This document shows positions 8,910 through 17,845 of a stretch of DNA of 64,000 bases, in pieces. The stretch spans positions 42,760 to 106,759 of the forward strand of contig CANSQL010000003.1 of NCBI GenBank assembly GCA_947649125.1, written 5' to 3'. The notes below the pieces were generated by a model. The model was given only the letters and a program-made list of their open reading frames with translations. It did not search any database and had not been told where the DNA came from. The stretch's first letter is position 1. Every line of letters starts with the position of its first letter. The translations under genes and the position numbers were made by a program. The DNA is from an uncultured Erysipelotrichaceae bacterium. GTDB lineage: Bacteria > Bacillota_I > Bacilli_A > Erysipelotrichales > Erysipelotrichaceae.

Positions 8910-9654
8910 TATGATTAAATCTGAAAATCTCAATTTTTGGTACGGCGGTAATCAGGCTTTAAAAAATATTAATATAGAAATACCCGAAAAGCAGATTACG
9001 GCACTGATAGGGCCTTCAGGATGCGGGAAATCAACTTTTTTAAAAACGCTGAATCGTATGAACGATCTTGTTGAGGGGGGGAGAATTGAAGGAACTATCT
9101 ACATAAACGGTACGGATATATACAAAGATACGGATATAAATATTTTAAGAAAAAATGTCGGTATGGTGTTTCAAAAGCCTAATCCGTTTCCGATGAGTAT
9201 TTACGATAACATTGCTTACGGACCGCGGATACACGGAATCAAGTCAAAATTCAAGCTTGATGAAATCGTGGAGCGATCTTTGCGGCAAGCTGCAATATGG
9301 GATGAATGCAAAGACCGATTAAGAAAGAGTGCACTCGGTTTGAGCGGCGGTCAGCAGCAAAGGCTTTGTATCGCAAGAGCACTTGCCGTTGAACCTCAAA
9401 TATTGCTTATGGATGAGCCTACTTCGGCACTAGATCCGATTTCAACCGCTAAAATCGAGGAGCTTGCACTCGAATTAAAAAAAGATTATACTATAATCAT
9501 TGTTACCCACAATATGCAGCAGGCGATGAGAATTGCTGATAAAACGGCCTTTTTCCTGCTTGGTGAAATGGTTGAATTTAATAACACCGAAAAGATGTTT
9601 CATCAATCCGATGATAAGCGGACAAAGGACTATATCAGCGGAAGATTCGGTTGA
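8902..9654 (+). CDS. pstB: Phosphate ABC transporter ATPase
   Basis: Powers phosphate import and, in many bacteria, relays transport state to the PhoR kinase. It has Walker [10 protein letters not shown] (about 33-41), signature LSGGQQQR, Walker B ILLMDEP and the H-loop THN. It is 250 aa long. Starts at 8899, 8902 and 8911 are all in frame; 8902 fits the AAAGGA at 8891-8896 best. No phoU follows, although phoU often sits here. Confidence 0.95.
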   Translation: MTDMIKSENLNFWYGGNQALKNINIEIPEKQITALIGPSGCGKSTFLKTLNRMNDLVEGGRIEGTIYINGTDIYKDTDINILRKNVGMVFQKPNPFPMSIYDNIAYGPRIHGIKSKFKLDEIVERSLRQAAIWDECKDRLRKSALGLSGGQQQRLCIARALAVEPQILLMDEPTSALDPISTAKIEELALELKKDYTIIIVTHNMQQAMRIADKTAFFLLGEMVEFNNTEKMFHQSDDKRTKDYISGRFG

Positions 9655-9696
9655 ATAATCATTTCATTGGCTATAATAAATCGAGAGGTGCTTAAG

Positions 9697-10377
9697 ATGA
9701 TCTTTTTTCTTGAAGATGATGATAATATACGGAAACTTGTTTGTTATGCTTTGACTAAAGAAGGATATAATATTGAAGGATTTGAAAAACCGTCATCGTT
9801 TTGGGAAAGAATGGATGACGAAATACCTCAGCTTATTCTTCTTGATATTATGATGCCTGAGGAGGACGGCTTATCTATCCTGCAGAAATTGCAGACCGAT
9901 AGACAATATGAGGCTATTCCCGTAATCATGATAACGGCAAAGAACAGTGAATTTGATAAGGCAACGGGGCTTGATCTGGGGGCAGATGATTATATTTCCA
10001 AGCCTTTCGGAATGGTTGAATTCATTTCTAGAGTTCGTGCCGTTCTTCGACGCTATGAAAAGACAAAGAATAAAAGCAATATTTTTAAAATCGGAAAATT
10101 ATATGTAGATCTTGAAAAACATATTATTAAGGTATCAGGAGAAGATACAGAGCTTTCCTATAAGGAATATAAGCTTTTATCTGTGCTTTTAGAGGCTGAG
10201 GGAAAAGTGATATCAAGAGATGAATTGCTGCAAAGGGTATGGGGCGATTACTATGAGGAATCACGTACCCTCGATGTTCATATACGAAAACTCAGAGTTA
10301 AGCTTAAGGCTGCAGGTGTGTATATAAAAACAGTTAAAAATATAGGTTATCAGTTGATAGGAGATACAAATGAATAA
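9697..10377 (+). CDS. phoP: Phosphate-type response regulator (OmpR/PhoB family)
   Basis: A DNA-binding response regulator. The receiver domain (1-115) has acidic residues D7-D9, the phosphoacceptor Asp at 50 (LLDIMMP) and the conserved Lys in SKPFG. The C-terminal winged helix (about 130-226) contains RTLDVHIRKLRVKL. The ATG at 9697 is chosen because MIFFLEDDD is a canonical start and GAGAGG lies at 9683-9688. Its place after pstSCAB and before a PhoR-like kinase makes control of the Pho regulon, including this operon, likely. Confidence 0.85.
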   Translation: MIFFLEDDDNIRKLVCYALTKEGYNIEGFEKPSSFWERMDDEIPQLILLDIMMPEEDGLSILQKLQTDRQYEAIPVIMITAKNSEFDKATGLDLGADDYISKPFGMVEFISRVRAVLRRYEKTKNKSNIFKIGKLYVDLEKHIIKVSGEDTELSYKEYKLLSVLLEAEGKVISRDELLQRVWGDYYEESRTLDVHIRKLRVKLKAAGVYIKTVKNIGYQLIGDTNE

Positions 10378-12034
10378 AAAAATATTTCGCTCAAGTGTTG
10401 CCGTTGCATTGGTTGTTTTGCTTTCAAGCCTAGTTTTGATTTTCGGTATTTTATTTCGATATTTTGAAAATCAGCTTCAAAGTGAGCTTGAAAGTGAGGC
10501 CGACTACATTGCTTATGCAGTTGAAAATCAGGGGATTGATTATATCAATAATTTCAGCAACAGCAATAAACGAATCACGTTGATTTCACCTGATGGCAAA
10601 GTGCTTGCAGATACATCGGCTCACGAGTCAGAACTCGGCAATCACACAGACAGGCAGGAAATTATGGAGGCAATGAAAAACGGCAAGGGCACAAGCATCC
10701 GTTATTCAAAAACCTTAGCAGAAAAAACGGTATATTATGCAATGAAAATGAATGATGGCAATATTCTCAGAGTTTCCACAAAGCAATACACTGTTGCTGT
10801 AATTCTGTTCAGGCTTATTCAGCCGATACTGATTGTATTTGTTATTGCGGTTGTGCTGTCCTTCGCGCTGGCACAAAAAGTTTCTAAATCCATAATCAAA
10901 CCAATCAATGAATTGGATTTGGATAATCCGACGAATAATGAGCCGTATGATGAATTAGCACCATTACTTCGTAAAATTGCAAAGCAAAAGGTAACGATTG
11001 AAAACCAGCTTAAAGAGGCGGAGTTTAAGCAGGAGGAATTTAGGCTTATTACCGAAAATATGAAGGAAGGTTTTATCGTTGTTGATAAGCAAATGAAGCT
11101 ATTAACGTATAATCGTTCCGCTTTAAAACTTCTCGGTATAAGCAAGGATAAGCTTGATGATATCTTATCGGCAGGTAATGATAATCTCACATTTCTGATT
11201 GATAAGGTATTAGACGGAGCATGTGAAAAAAGCAGTCTAACCCTTAATAATAGTCATTATAGATTAATTGCCAATCCTGTATTTGAAAATGAACAGATTA
11301 TCGGAGCAGTTATTCTTATTATCGATGTCAGCGAAAGTGTGAAACGCGAACAGCTGCGACAGGAGTTTACTTCAAATGTATCACATGAACTAAAAACACC
11401 GCTTACATCCATATCCGGCTTTGCTGAAATAATGAAAAGCGGTGATACTCCCGATACGGTTGTAACTGATTTTTCTGCATCTATTTATGATGAGGCTCAA
11501 AGATTGATTTCGCTTGTAAATGATATTCTTAAAATATCAGAGCTTGATGAAAAAAATATTCAGGAAGAAAGTGAAGAAGTCGATTTGTATGAGTTGGCGG
11601 TTACTGTCTTGAAGCGATTGAAGACTGTCGCAGATATAAGAAAAATCAGTCTGAATCTGATAGGTGAAAGCACGATTGTTTTCGGTAATGAAAAAATCCT
11701 TGATGAAATGATATATAATCTTTGTGATAATGCAATCAAGTATAATGAGGATAACGGAACAGTTGATGTTATCCTCAGTGAAAGTGATCACCACATAAAA
11801 TTAACGGTAAAAGATACAGGCATCGGTATACCGCAATCAGAACAAAAACGCATATTTGAGCGTTTTTACAGAGTGGATAAAAGTCATTCAAAGGCAATCG
11901 GCGGTACCGGCTTGGGACTATCGATCGTCAAACATGCCGCTATCTATCATAATGCAGAAATTGAGCTTAAAAGTGAGCTTGGTAAAGGCACGACAATAAC
12001 GATTATTTTCAGTAAACAGAAATCAGTATTATAA
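10370..12034 (+). CDS. phoR: Phosphate-type sensor histidine kinase
   Basis: Partner kinase of the preceding regulator, overlapping it by 8 bp. Membrane segments at about 8-31 and 143-168 flank a roughly 110-residue extracytoplasmic part. A PAS-like domain follows (about 225-325), then the phosphoacceptor helix SHELKTP with His339 and an ATPase domain with N box (NLCDNAIKYN), DTGIGIP and GGTGLGLSIV. A clear HAMP domain is not obvious between TM2 and PAS. 554 aa is normal for PhoR. Confidence 0.88.
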   Translation: MNKKIFRSSVAVALVVLLSSLVLIFGILFRYFENQLQSELESEADYIAYAVENQGIDYINNFSNSNKRITLISPDGKVLADTSAHESELGNHTDRQEIMEAMKNGKGTSIRYSKTLAEKTVYYAMKMNDGNILRVSTKQYTVAVILFRLIQPILIVFVIAVVLSFALAQKVSKSIIKPINELDLDNPTNNEPYDELAPLLRKIAKQKVTIENQLKEAEFKQEEFRLITENMKEGFIVVDKQMKLLTYNRSALKLLGISKDKLDDILSAGNDNLTFLIDKVLDGACEKSSLTLNNSHYRLIANPVFENEQIIGAVILIIDVSESVKREQLRQEFTSNVSHELKTPLTSISGFAEIMKSGDTPDTVVTDFSASIYDEAQRLISLVNDILKISELDEKNIQEESEEVDLYELAVTVLKRLKTVADIRKISLNLIGESTIVFGNEKILDEMIYNLCDNAIKYNEDNGTVDVILSESDHHIKLTVKDTGIGIPQSEQKRIFERFYRVDKSHSKAIGGTGLGLSIVKHAAIYHNAEIELKSELGKGTTITIIFSKQKSVL

Positions 12035-12069
12035 AGGCACTTGGAATCTTATCAAGTGTCTTTATCTTT
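12034..12069 (+). terminator. Terminator of the pst-pho operon
   Basis: GGCACTTG pairs with CAAGTGTC (one G-U), with a 9-nt loop, followed by a T-rich tract interrupted by A and C. Confidence 0.65.
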
Positions 12070-12242
12070 AAACTATATTTATCTGGTATGCGATTTTTCT
12101 TATCTGATCTGTAAATATCAATGTTGTATTGATAAGTTTATCATTTTCAGTGAAGATCTAAGCAGGGAAGCTTGAGTTTTTTCAACCTCAACGTGCTTTT
12201 CGGCGTATTCTTTATAACGGGATTGCACTTGTATTCCTCTTT

Positions 12243-12312
12243 AAAATAAAAATGCCGTAATGATTGCTTGTACTAAATTTCTAAGCTTTCATTACGACAT
12301 CTCAGCTCATGA
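12243..12312. repeat. Intergenic palindromic repeat, copy A
   Basis: The left flank AAAATAAAAATGCCGTAA (12243-12260) is 17/18 identical to 41233-41250. The right flank TTACGACATCTCAGCTCATGA also matches copy B (41271-41293) closely. The arms pair as a long-loop hairpin. On the minus strand the T-rich flank could also terminate the foldase genes. The 295-bp gap 12035-12329 holds only this and the pho terminator. Confidence 0.5.
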
Positions 12313-12329
12313 CCATTCTTTTTTTTGTT

Positions 12330-13229
12330 TTAATCTTCGCTGTCCTGTACAAGATAATCAGGATTGCTTGATTTATAATTGTTGTAGATATCAATATCAT
12401 AAACGCGGAAGTTGTATTTCTTTAAATAATGAATCATTGCTTCCTGCTTAATGGTTGTTGATTTATCTAAAATAGATTGTAAGGCTTCTTCTTTAAATTC
12501 CTCAGCAGCTTTAGTATTCGTTACCTTGACGATATAATACATCGGCTTTTCGGAATCACTCGTATCGGAAATCACCTCATTGATCATTGCTTCTTTATCT
12601 GTGATAACACTGATTTTAGACCAAACAGGAGAAGGCAACTGACTGCTTTGATTCACTACGATTTCTTTACCGTTATAGGTATCGGTTTTCCCGTATTGCT
12701 TCGCAGCGGCTTCAAAGGATTTTCCATCCTGTACTGCCTTTAACGCATTCTTTGCGTTTCCTTCGCTCGTGCAGGCGATAATGCGAGCCTTTACCGGTTT
12801 ATATGTCGTGATTTGATCCTTGGCATTCGCATCTAAGTATTTCTTTGCCAGCTTATTGTTTTGAACGCTCGGTACGATATATTTTTCATAATATTCATCA
12901 ATGTCCTTACAACCGGCTTGACTGAGTACCGCCTCTAAATTTTCACCGGCGGACTTTTTGAATTCAGCCAGTTGTTTTTTTGCTTCCTTTGTCACTTCTT
13001 CGGTAACCGGTGCTTCCTTTTCAAATATAATCTTGCTAACGCTCATATTGACCTGAGAGAAGCCGCCGCTTAAGAACAGCGGACGGAATATATCATCATT
13101 GGTAACCTTAGTAGAACCGACGGTAAACAGCACCTCGCTGCCGTTGGAAATATCCGCACTGGCATCCTTGCATCCGAAGAGCGTTGTCAGCATTACCGCC
13201 GCAAAACATAATGACGTTGCTTTTTTCAT
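12330..13229 (-). CDS. Lipoprotein with degenerate parvulin-like fold (PrsA/SurA-like)
   Basis: An extracytoplasmic lipoprotein: signal peptide with lipobox LFGC, Cys at 20. The rest is a helical SurA_N-like region with a central segment (about 140-235) whose layout (ARIIACTSEGNAKNA, SFEAAAKQYG, then MYYIVKVT) recalls a parvulin prolyl isomerase domain but lacks the clear GGLG motif. It is 13 bp downstream of the parvulin gene at 13243 and probably co-transcribed. A secretion chaperone is inferred; enzyme activity is doubtful. Confidence 0.65.
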   Translation of the reverse strand: MKKATSLCFAAVMLTTLFGCKDASADISNGSEVLFTVGSTKVTNDDIFRPLFLSGGFSQVNMSVSKIIFEKEAPVTEEVTKEAKKQLAEFKKSAGENLEAVLSQAGCKDIDEYYEKYIVPSVQNNKLAKKYLDANAKDQITTYKPVKARIIACTSEGNAKNALKAVQDGKSFEAAAKQYGKTDTYNGKEIVVNQSSQLPSPVWSKISVITDKEAMINEVISDTSDSEKPMYYIVKVTNTKAAEEFKEEALQSILDKSTTIKQEAMIHYLKKYNFRVYDIDIYNNYKSSNPDYLVQDSED

Positions 13230-13242
13230 AATCGTGTCCTCC

Positions 13243-14235
13243 TTATTCCTTGATGCCCATGTAATCCATCAGTAATTTTTTGATATCGTCATTGCCGTAT
13301 ACAATATCGACTTTCTTGCTTTTTTCCCAAACGATTTTCTTTCTTAAATCATTGTCGGCATTCATAATGGCCTGATACACTTGATTTTTTATCGTATCGG
13401 TATCATCCTCGTATTTTACGATTTTATCCTTATCGGTTTCGAGTACCATAATTTTGTGCCATCCCTGATAGTTTGTGGATGCCACCTTGACCCAATCGCT
13501 CACTTCGTCCTTTTTCAGCTTCAACGCTGTTTTCTTGAAATCCTCAACCAACTGAGAATCCTTATCGGCATAACCGACCAAGCCGCCGGTGGAAGCAGAA
13601 GAATCATCGCTGAATTCCTTCGCTACATCAGCGAATTTTTTGCCTGACTTAAGCGCTTCATCGACCTTCTTTACTTTTTCCTGTTCCTCTTTTGTCGGGT
13701 TCTTACTGTCTTCCATCTTGATTAAGATATGAGCGACAATACGTCCGTTCTTATCCTTATGAATCGGTGTAAACAATTCATCCATATGCTCATCCATATA
13801 ATCGGTAAACATCTTCTGTACCTTTGCGGAGGTCAAGCAATATTCATACAGATCGGAATATCCGCTTGCCTCTAATTGGCTTTGAATCTGTGTTTTATAA
13901 TTGGTAGGATCAGTTGATTTAAAATATTCCTCTGTCTGTTCCTGCTGCAGCTTTGCGGTTGATTTGATATCATCATCTGTTTCGATGACTTCGTTCGCTA
14001 CCGCATCCTGAAATTTCTGATATAAGTAAGCATCGGCAGCTTGTGCTTTCAATTCATTGAAAATATCATCTACAAAAATGTTTTGATCGGCAACACTCGC
14101 AATAACGTCTTTACCGTCTGCTTTTTTGCCTGCCAGCTTTCCTTTGTTTGTATCCCAAATGCTGAATATCGCAAAGGAAATGAGGATTACCGCTATCAGT
14201 ACGACAAACCACTGCTTTTTCAAAATCTCTATCAT
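13243..14235 (-). CDS. Membrane-anchored parvulin peptidyl-prolyl isomerase (PrsA/SurA-like)
   Basis: Helps fold proteins after Sec export. An uncleaved signal anchor lies at about 8-28 (no lipobox Cys, unlike classical PrsA). A helical chaperone region follows and then a rotamase domain at about 165-270 with AHILIK, FADVAKEFSDDSS, GGLVGYADKD and WHKIMVLE. Length 330 aa is typical. The RBS AGGAGG is at about 14241-14247, and a consensus-like promoter lies at 14266-14294. Confidence 0.85.
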   Translation of the reverse strand: MIEILKKQWFVVLIAVILISFAIFSIWDTNKGKLAGKKADGKDVIASVADQNIFVDDIFNELKAQAADAYLYQKFQDAVANEVIETDDDIKSTAKLQQEQTEEYFKSTDPTNYKTQIQSQLEASGYSDLYEYCLTSAKVQKMFTDYMDEHMDELFTPIHKDKNGRIVAHILIKMEDSKNPTKEEQEKVKKVDEALKSGKKFADVAKEFSDDSSASTGGLVGYADKDSQLVEDFKKTALKLKKDEVSDWVKVASTNYQGWHKIMVLETDKDKIVKYEDDTDTIKNQVYQAIMNADNDLRKKIVWEKSKKVDIVYGNDDIKKLLMDYMGIKE

Positions 14236-14265
14236 ATTATGCCTCCTAATATTTCATACCGTATT

Positions 14266-14294
14266 ATTATAAATTAATTTTAATTAAAAAGCAA
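14266..14294 (-). promoter_or_regulatory. Predicted promoter of the foldase operon
   Basis: Minus strand TTGCTT (14289-14294), 17-bp spacer, TATAAT (14266-14271), 30 bp from the start codon. Confidence 0.6.
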
Positions 14295-14462
14295 TTTCTG
14301 TATGGTACTAACATAATTTCCCATAATATCATGGAAGAAGTTCGGCAAGCTTTAAGATAAGACAGTAAAAATGAAGCTCTTGAATGCTTCACGAAAGAAA
14401 TGACCGAGCATTCAACTGAGCATTCATATGAATCAGAAAGAAAAACTTTCCAATCGTTTTAA

Positions 14463-14491
14463 TTGTCTCAGCACTGTTTTTTTGATATGAT
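14463..14491 (+). promoter_or_regulatory. Predicted suf operon promoter
   Basis: TTGTCT (14463-14468), 17-bp spacer, TATGAT (14486-14491), about 35 bp before the sufC start. I see no clear operator for an Fe-S regulator. Confidence 0.55.
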
Positions 14492-14525
14492 ATACAAGGC
14501 TTATAAACAGAAAGAGGGTCTTTCC

Positions 14526-15350
14526 ATGACAACATTACAAATAACGGATTTACATGTCGAGGTTGAGGGAAAAAAGATTTTAAAGGGTATCAATCTTTGT
14601 GTCAACAGCAATGAAACACATGCCCTGATGGGACCTAACGGTAACGGAAAATCTACCTTATTGGCAGCGATTATGGGAAATCCGAAATATACGGTGACTA
14701 AAGGAAGCATTACCTTAGACGGTAAGGATGTCTTGACGATGGCGGTCGATGAGCGAAGTCGTGCAGGCTTGTTTTTAGGGATGCAGTATCCAAGTGAAAT
14801 CAGCGGTGTTACCAATTCCGATTTTTTACGTGCAGCCGTAAATGCACGCAGAGAGCGTCCGATTCCGTTGTTTCAGTTTATTAAGGAAATGGAACAGGCG
14901 GTTGCCGATATGGAAATGAAAAGCGATCTTGCGCATCGGTTTTTAAACGAGGGCTTTTCCGGCGGTGAGAAAAAACGCAATGAAATTGTCCAGATGAAGC
15001 TGTTGAAGCCGTCTTTGGCAATGCTTGATGAAATTGACAGCGGTTTAGATGTCGATGCCTTGAAGCTTGTTGCGGATGCATTATTGGATATTCAGGCGCA
15101 GCAGCAGACGGGACTTTTGGTCGTTTCTCATTATGAGCGCTTTTATGATTTACTGAAGCCGACACATGCGCATGTATTGATCGATGGTAAAATCGTATTG
15201 AGCGGCGATGCGTCCTTGATCAATAAAATTGATGCACAGGGCTATGACTGGATTGAAAATGAGCTTGGTATCAAAGCGGCAGAGGAAGTAAAGACGAAGC
15301 AAAATGCCGGAGTGCTCGGCGTATGTCATGCTTCAAAAAAGGGAGCCTGA
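14526..15350 (+). CDS. sufC: Fe-S cluster assembly ATPase SufC
   Basis: ABC-type ATPase of the SufBCD scaffold that builds iron-sulfur clusters in the cytoplasm. Walker A GPNGNGKST is at 36-44, the family-specific signature FSGGEKKRNEI near 141-151 and Walker B LAMLDEIDSGLD after it. The GLDVDAL segment is typical of SufC. The ATG at 14526 is supported by AGAGGG at about 14512 and gives the usual N-terminus; an upstream TTG is rejected. First gene of sufCDSUB. Confidence 0.96.
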   Translation: MTTLQITDLHVEVEGKKILKGINLCVNSNETHALMGPNGNGKSTLLAAIMGNPKYTVTKGSITLDGKDVLTMAVDERSRAGLFLGMQYPSEISGVTNSDFLRAAVNARRERPIPLFQFIKEMEQAVADMEMKSDLAHRFLNEGFSGGEKKRNEIVQMKLLKPSLAMLDEIDSGLDVDALKLVADALLDIQAQQQTGLLVVSHYERFYDLLKPTHAHVLIDGKIVLSGDASLINKIDAQGYDWIENELGIKAAEEVKTKQNAGVLGVCHASKKGA

Positions 15351-15351
15351 T

Positions 15352-16161
15352 ATGAAGGAAATCACGAGTAAAAATGCAAATGTTCAGCTGAATAACGGCT
15401 TTGAAACGCTTTCGCTGCATCTGCATAAGACAATGTGTTTAACGCTGAATGCAGACAAAGGCACAAACGCTGAAATGCTTATTACATATGATGGGACACA
15501 GGCTGATTTGCATATCGATGTGAATGCAGCGGATGACTGTGAAGTGCGGCTTTTGTTTTGGAGTGAAATGAATGAGACGACACGCTTTGAGTTGACAATT
15601 AATGCGCAAAATAACAGTAAGGTTCATATCGGAATCGCTGATTTACAGTCATCAGAGGCTGATTATCGCATCAAGGCAATGCTTTGTCATGAGGGTGCTG
15701 AGGTCAATGTAACAAGCGCATGTCTTGCCTGTCATAAGCATTGGCTGATGCATATGGAGCATCAAAAGGCGCATACGAATTCCTTGATGAAAAACTTTGC
15801 GGTTACCTTAGAAAATGGGGATTATCGCATGGAAGCCTGCGGGGCGATTCAAAAGGGTGCCTATGAATGCAGTTCCCATCAGGCAAGCCGTGTATTGACA
15901 ATGAGTGAGAATCATCAATGTGAGGTAATACCGTTGCTGCTGATTGATGAAAATGAGGTAAAGGCCTCTCATGCGACTACGGTAGGACAGCCTGATGAAG
16001 GTCAGCTCTACTATTTAAAATCGCGCGGACTCAGTACAAAACATGCGTTGGGACTGCTTAAACTCGGCTATCTGCTGCCGATTACTGAGATCATAAGCGA
16101 TGCGCAAATACAAAAACAGCTGCGTATGCAGATTGAGGAAAAGGTGATGAAGCATGATTGA
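15352..16161 (+). CDS. sufD: Short SufD-type scaffold protein
   Basis: A SufB/SufD beta-helix protein. At 269 aa it is much shorter than the usual 400-plus, with the N-terminal helical domain missing. The C-terminal core is recognisable: AIQKGAYECSSHQ, ENEVKASHATTVGQPDEGQLYYLKSRGL, then a helical tail. It starts one base after the sufC stop (GGGAGC RBS at 15341) and overlaps sufS by 8 bp. No frameshift is seen, so this looks like a genuine compact form. Confidence 0.88.
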   Translation: MKEITSKNANVQLNNGFETLSLHLHKTMCLTLNADKGTNAEMLITYDGTQADLHIDVNAADDCEVRLLFWSEMNETTRFELTINAQNNSKVHIGIADLQSSEADYRIKAMLCHEGAEVNVTSACLACHKHWLMHMEHQKAHTNSLMKNFAVTLENGDYRMEACGAIQKGAYECSSHQASRVLTMSENHQCEVIPLLLIDENEVKASHATTVGQPDEGQLYYLKSRGLSTKHALGLLKLGYLLPITEIISDAQIQKQLRMQIEEKVMKHD

Positions 16162-17386
16162 TATTACCGGTATTCGTCGAGATTTTCCGATGTTGAATCA
16201 TAAACAAATGCAGTCGCATGATCTGATATATTTTGATAACGGGGCAACGACCTTTAAGCCGCAGGCGGTCATAGATGCGATAACCTATTATTATACGGAT
16301 TTATCCTGTAATGCCCATCGCGGTGATTATGAGCTTGCATATCGCTTGGATCAGGCATTTGAGGAAGCCAGAGCGAGTGCTGCTGCCTTCATTCATGCGA
16401 GTGAGCGGGAAATTGTATTTACCTCAGGTGCCAGTGAGGGCTTGAATCTTGTTGCACAGGGCTACGGCAGAAAGTTTTTGCGTGAAGGCGATATCGTCTT
16501 AAGCACGGAGGCTGAGCATGCCTCATGTATCCTGCCGTGGATGCGCGCTTGTGAGGAAACAGGTGCTGTATTGGAGTATATTCCGTTGGATGAACAGGGC
16601 AGAGTCGGTATGGAAGCGGTCGCGGAGATGATGAATGAGAATGTGAAGGTCATCGTTTTGGCACAGATTTCCAATGTGCTCGGCTATGAAGCTCCGATTC
16701 GTGAAATCTGCGCTCTTGCTCATCGGTACGGAGCCATTGTCGTTGTTGACGGGGCACAGAGTGTTCCGCATCTGCCGATTGATGTTACTGAGCTTGATTG
16801 TGATTTTTTGGCTTTCAGTGCTCATAAAATGTGCGGTCCGACGGGAATTGGTGTGTTATACGGCAAATATGCGCTGCTTGATGCAATGGACCCGTTGTAT
16901 TTAGGCGGCGGAAGTAATGCACGCTTTGATATGTGCGGTAATATCCTGTTAAAACAGCCGCCGTATAAATTCGAAAGCGGAACGGCCAATATTGCTGGAA
17001 TCCTCGGTATGAAAGCGGCAATCGATTATTTATCGCAAATCGGAATGGAACAGATTCATGCGTATGAGCAGCAGCTGCATCGTCAGATGGTTGACGGACT
17101 GCAGCGTTTGGATAATATTCATATTTATAATGCGGATGCGGACGGAGCAATCGTTACCTTCAATGTCAAGGATGTATTCGCACAGGATGCCGCTACGTAT
17201 TTCAGTGCCCACGGCGTTGCGGTGCGTAGCGGTCAGCATTGCGCCAAGCTGCTCAGTGAAAAATTAAATACGAGCGCAACGGTTCGCGCATCGCTGTATT
17301 TTTATAACGATACTCAAGAAATCAAGCGTTTTTTGGCATTGGCTGCCGAAGCTGATATGAAAACATGCTTAGATGTTTATTTTTAA
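16154..17386 (+). CDS. sufS: Cysteine desulfurase SufS
   Basis: PLP enzyme that extracts sulfur from L-cysteine as a persulfide for Fe-S assembly. FDNGATT is at 27-33, the PLP-binding Lys at 225 (FSAHKMCGPTG) and the persulfide Cys at 363 (VRSGQHCAKLL), a group II layout. Length 410 aa is standard. It overlaps sufD by 8 bp and is followed by sufU, its expected sulfur acceptor in Gram-positive bacteria. Confidence 0.96.
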   Translation: MIDITGIRRDFPMLNHKQMQSHDLIYFDNGATTFKPQAVIDAITYYYTDLSCNAHRGDYELAYRLDQAFEEARASAAAFIHASEREIVFTSGASEGLNLVAQGYGRKFLREGDIVLSTEAEHASCILPWMRACEETGAVLEYIPLDEQGRVGMEAVAEMMNENVKVIVLAQISNVLGYEAPIREICALAHRYGAIVVVDGAQSVPHLPIDVTELDCDFLAFSAHKMCGPTGIGVLYGKYALLDAMDPLYLGGGSNARFDMCGNILLKQPPYKFESGTANIAGILGMKAAIDYLSQIGMEQIHAYEQQLHRQMVDGLQRLDNIHIYNADADGAIVTFNVKDVFAQDAATYFSAHGVAVRSGQHCAKLLSEKLNTSATVRASLYFYNDTQEIKRFLALAAEADMKTCLDVYF

Positions 17387-17398
17387 AGGAGGGATTTG

Positions 17399-17845
17399 AT
17401 GTCAGAGCTAATCCATGATCCGATGATATTACGTCAAATTATTATGGATCATTATGAATATCCGCGAAATCATGAATTAAGCGATGAGGAGGGCTATGTG
17501 TCGAAGCATATGGCCTCTGCCTCATGTATTGATGATATTTATGTACAGGCCAAGCTGAAGGATGATGTGATTGAGGATATCCGCTTTGATGGGGTTGCCT
17601 GTACGATTTCCACAGCCTCGACCTCAATTATGAGCGAGCTGTTACAGGGGAAAACAACGAGTGAGGCAAGAAAGATCATTGACGCATATTACGCAATGAT
17701 CAACAATGAGCCCTATGATGATGAATTACTGCAGGAGGCGATTGCTTTCCATACGGTAGGAAAACAAGCCAATCGCATTAAATGCGCTACCATCGGATGG
17801 GAAGCGATGAAGCAGATTATTGAAGACGGTGAAGCCCATGAATAA
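17399..17845 (+). CDS. sufU: Zinc-dependent sulfurtransferase SufU
   Basis: Accepts persulfide sulfur from SufS. Predicted zinc ligands Cys43 and Asp45 (ASCIDD), Cys68 (GVACTIS) and Cys129 (RIKCATIGW) are all present, with the family [15 protein letters not shown] segment. AAAGGAGGG at about 17386-17393 sets the ATG at 17399; a TTG three bases earlier is rejected. The first motif reads CID where most family members have CGD. Confidence 0.94.
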   Translation: MSELIHDPMILRQIIMDHYEYPRNHELSDEEGYVSKHMASASCIDDIYVQAKLKDDVIEDIRFDGVACTISTASTSIMSELLQGKTTSEARKIIDAYYAMINNEPYDDELLQEAIAFHTVGKQANRIKCATIGWEAMKQIIEDGEAHE

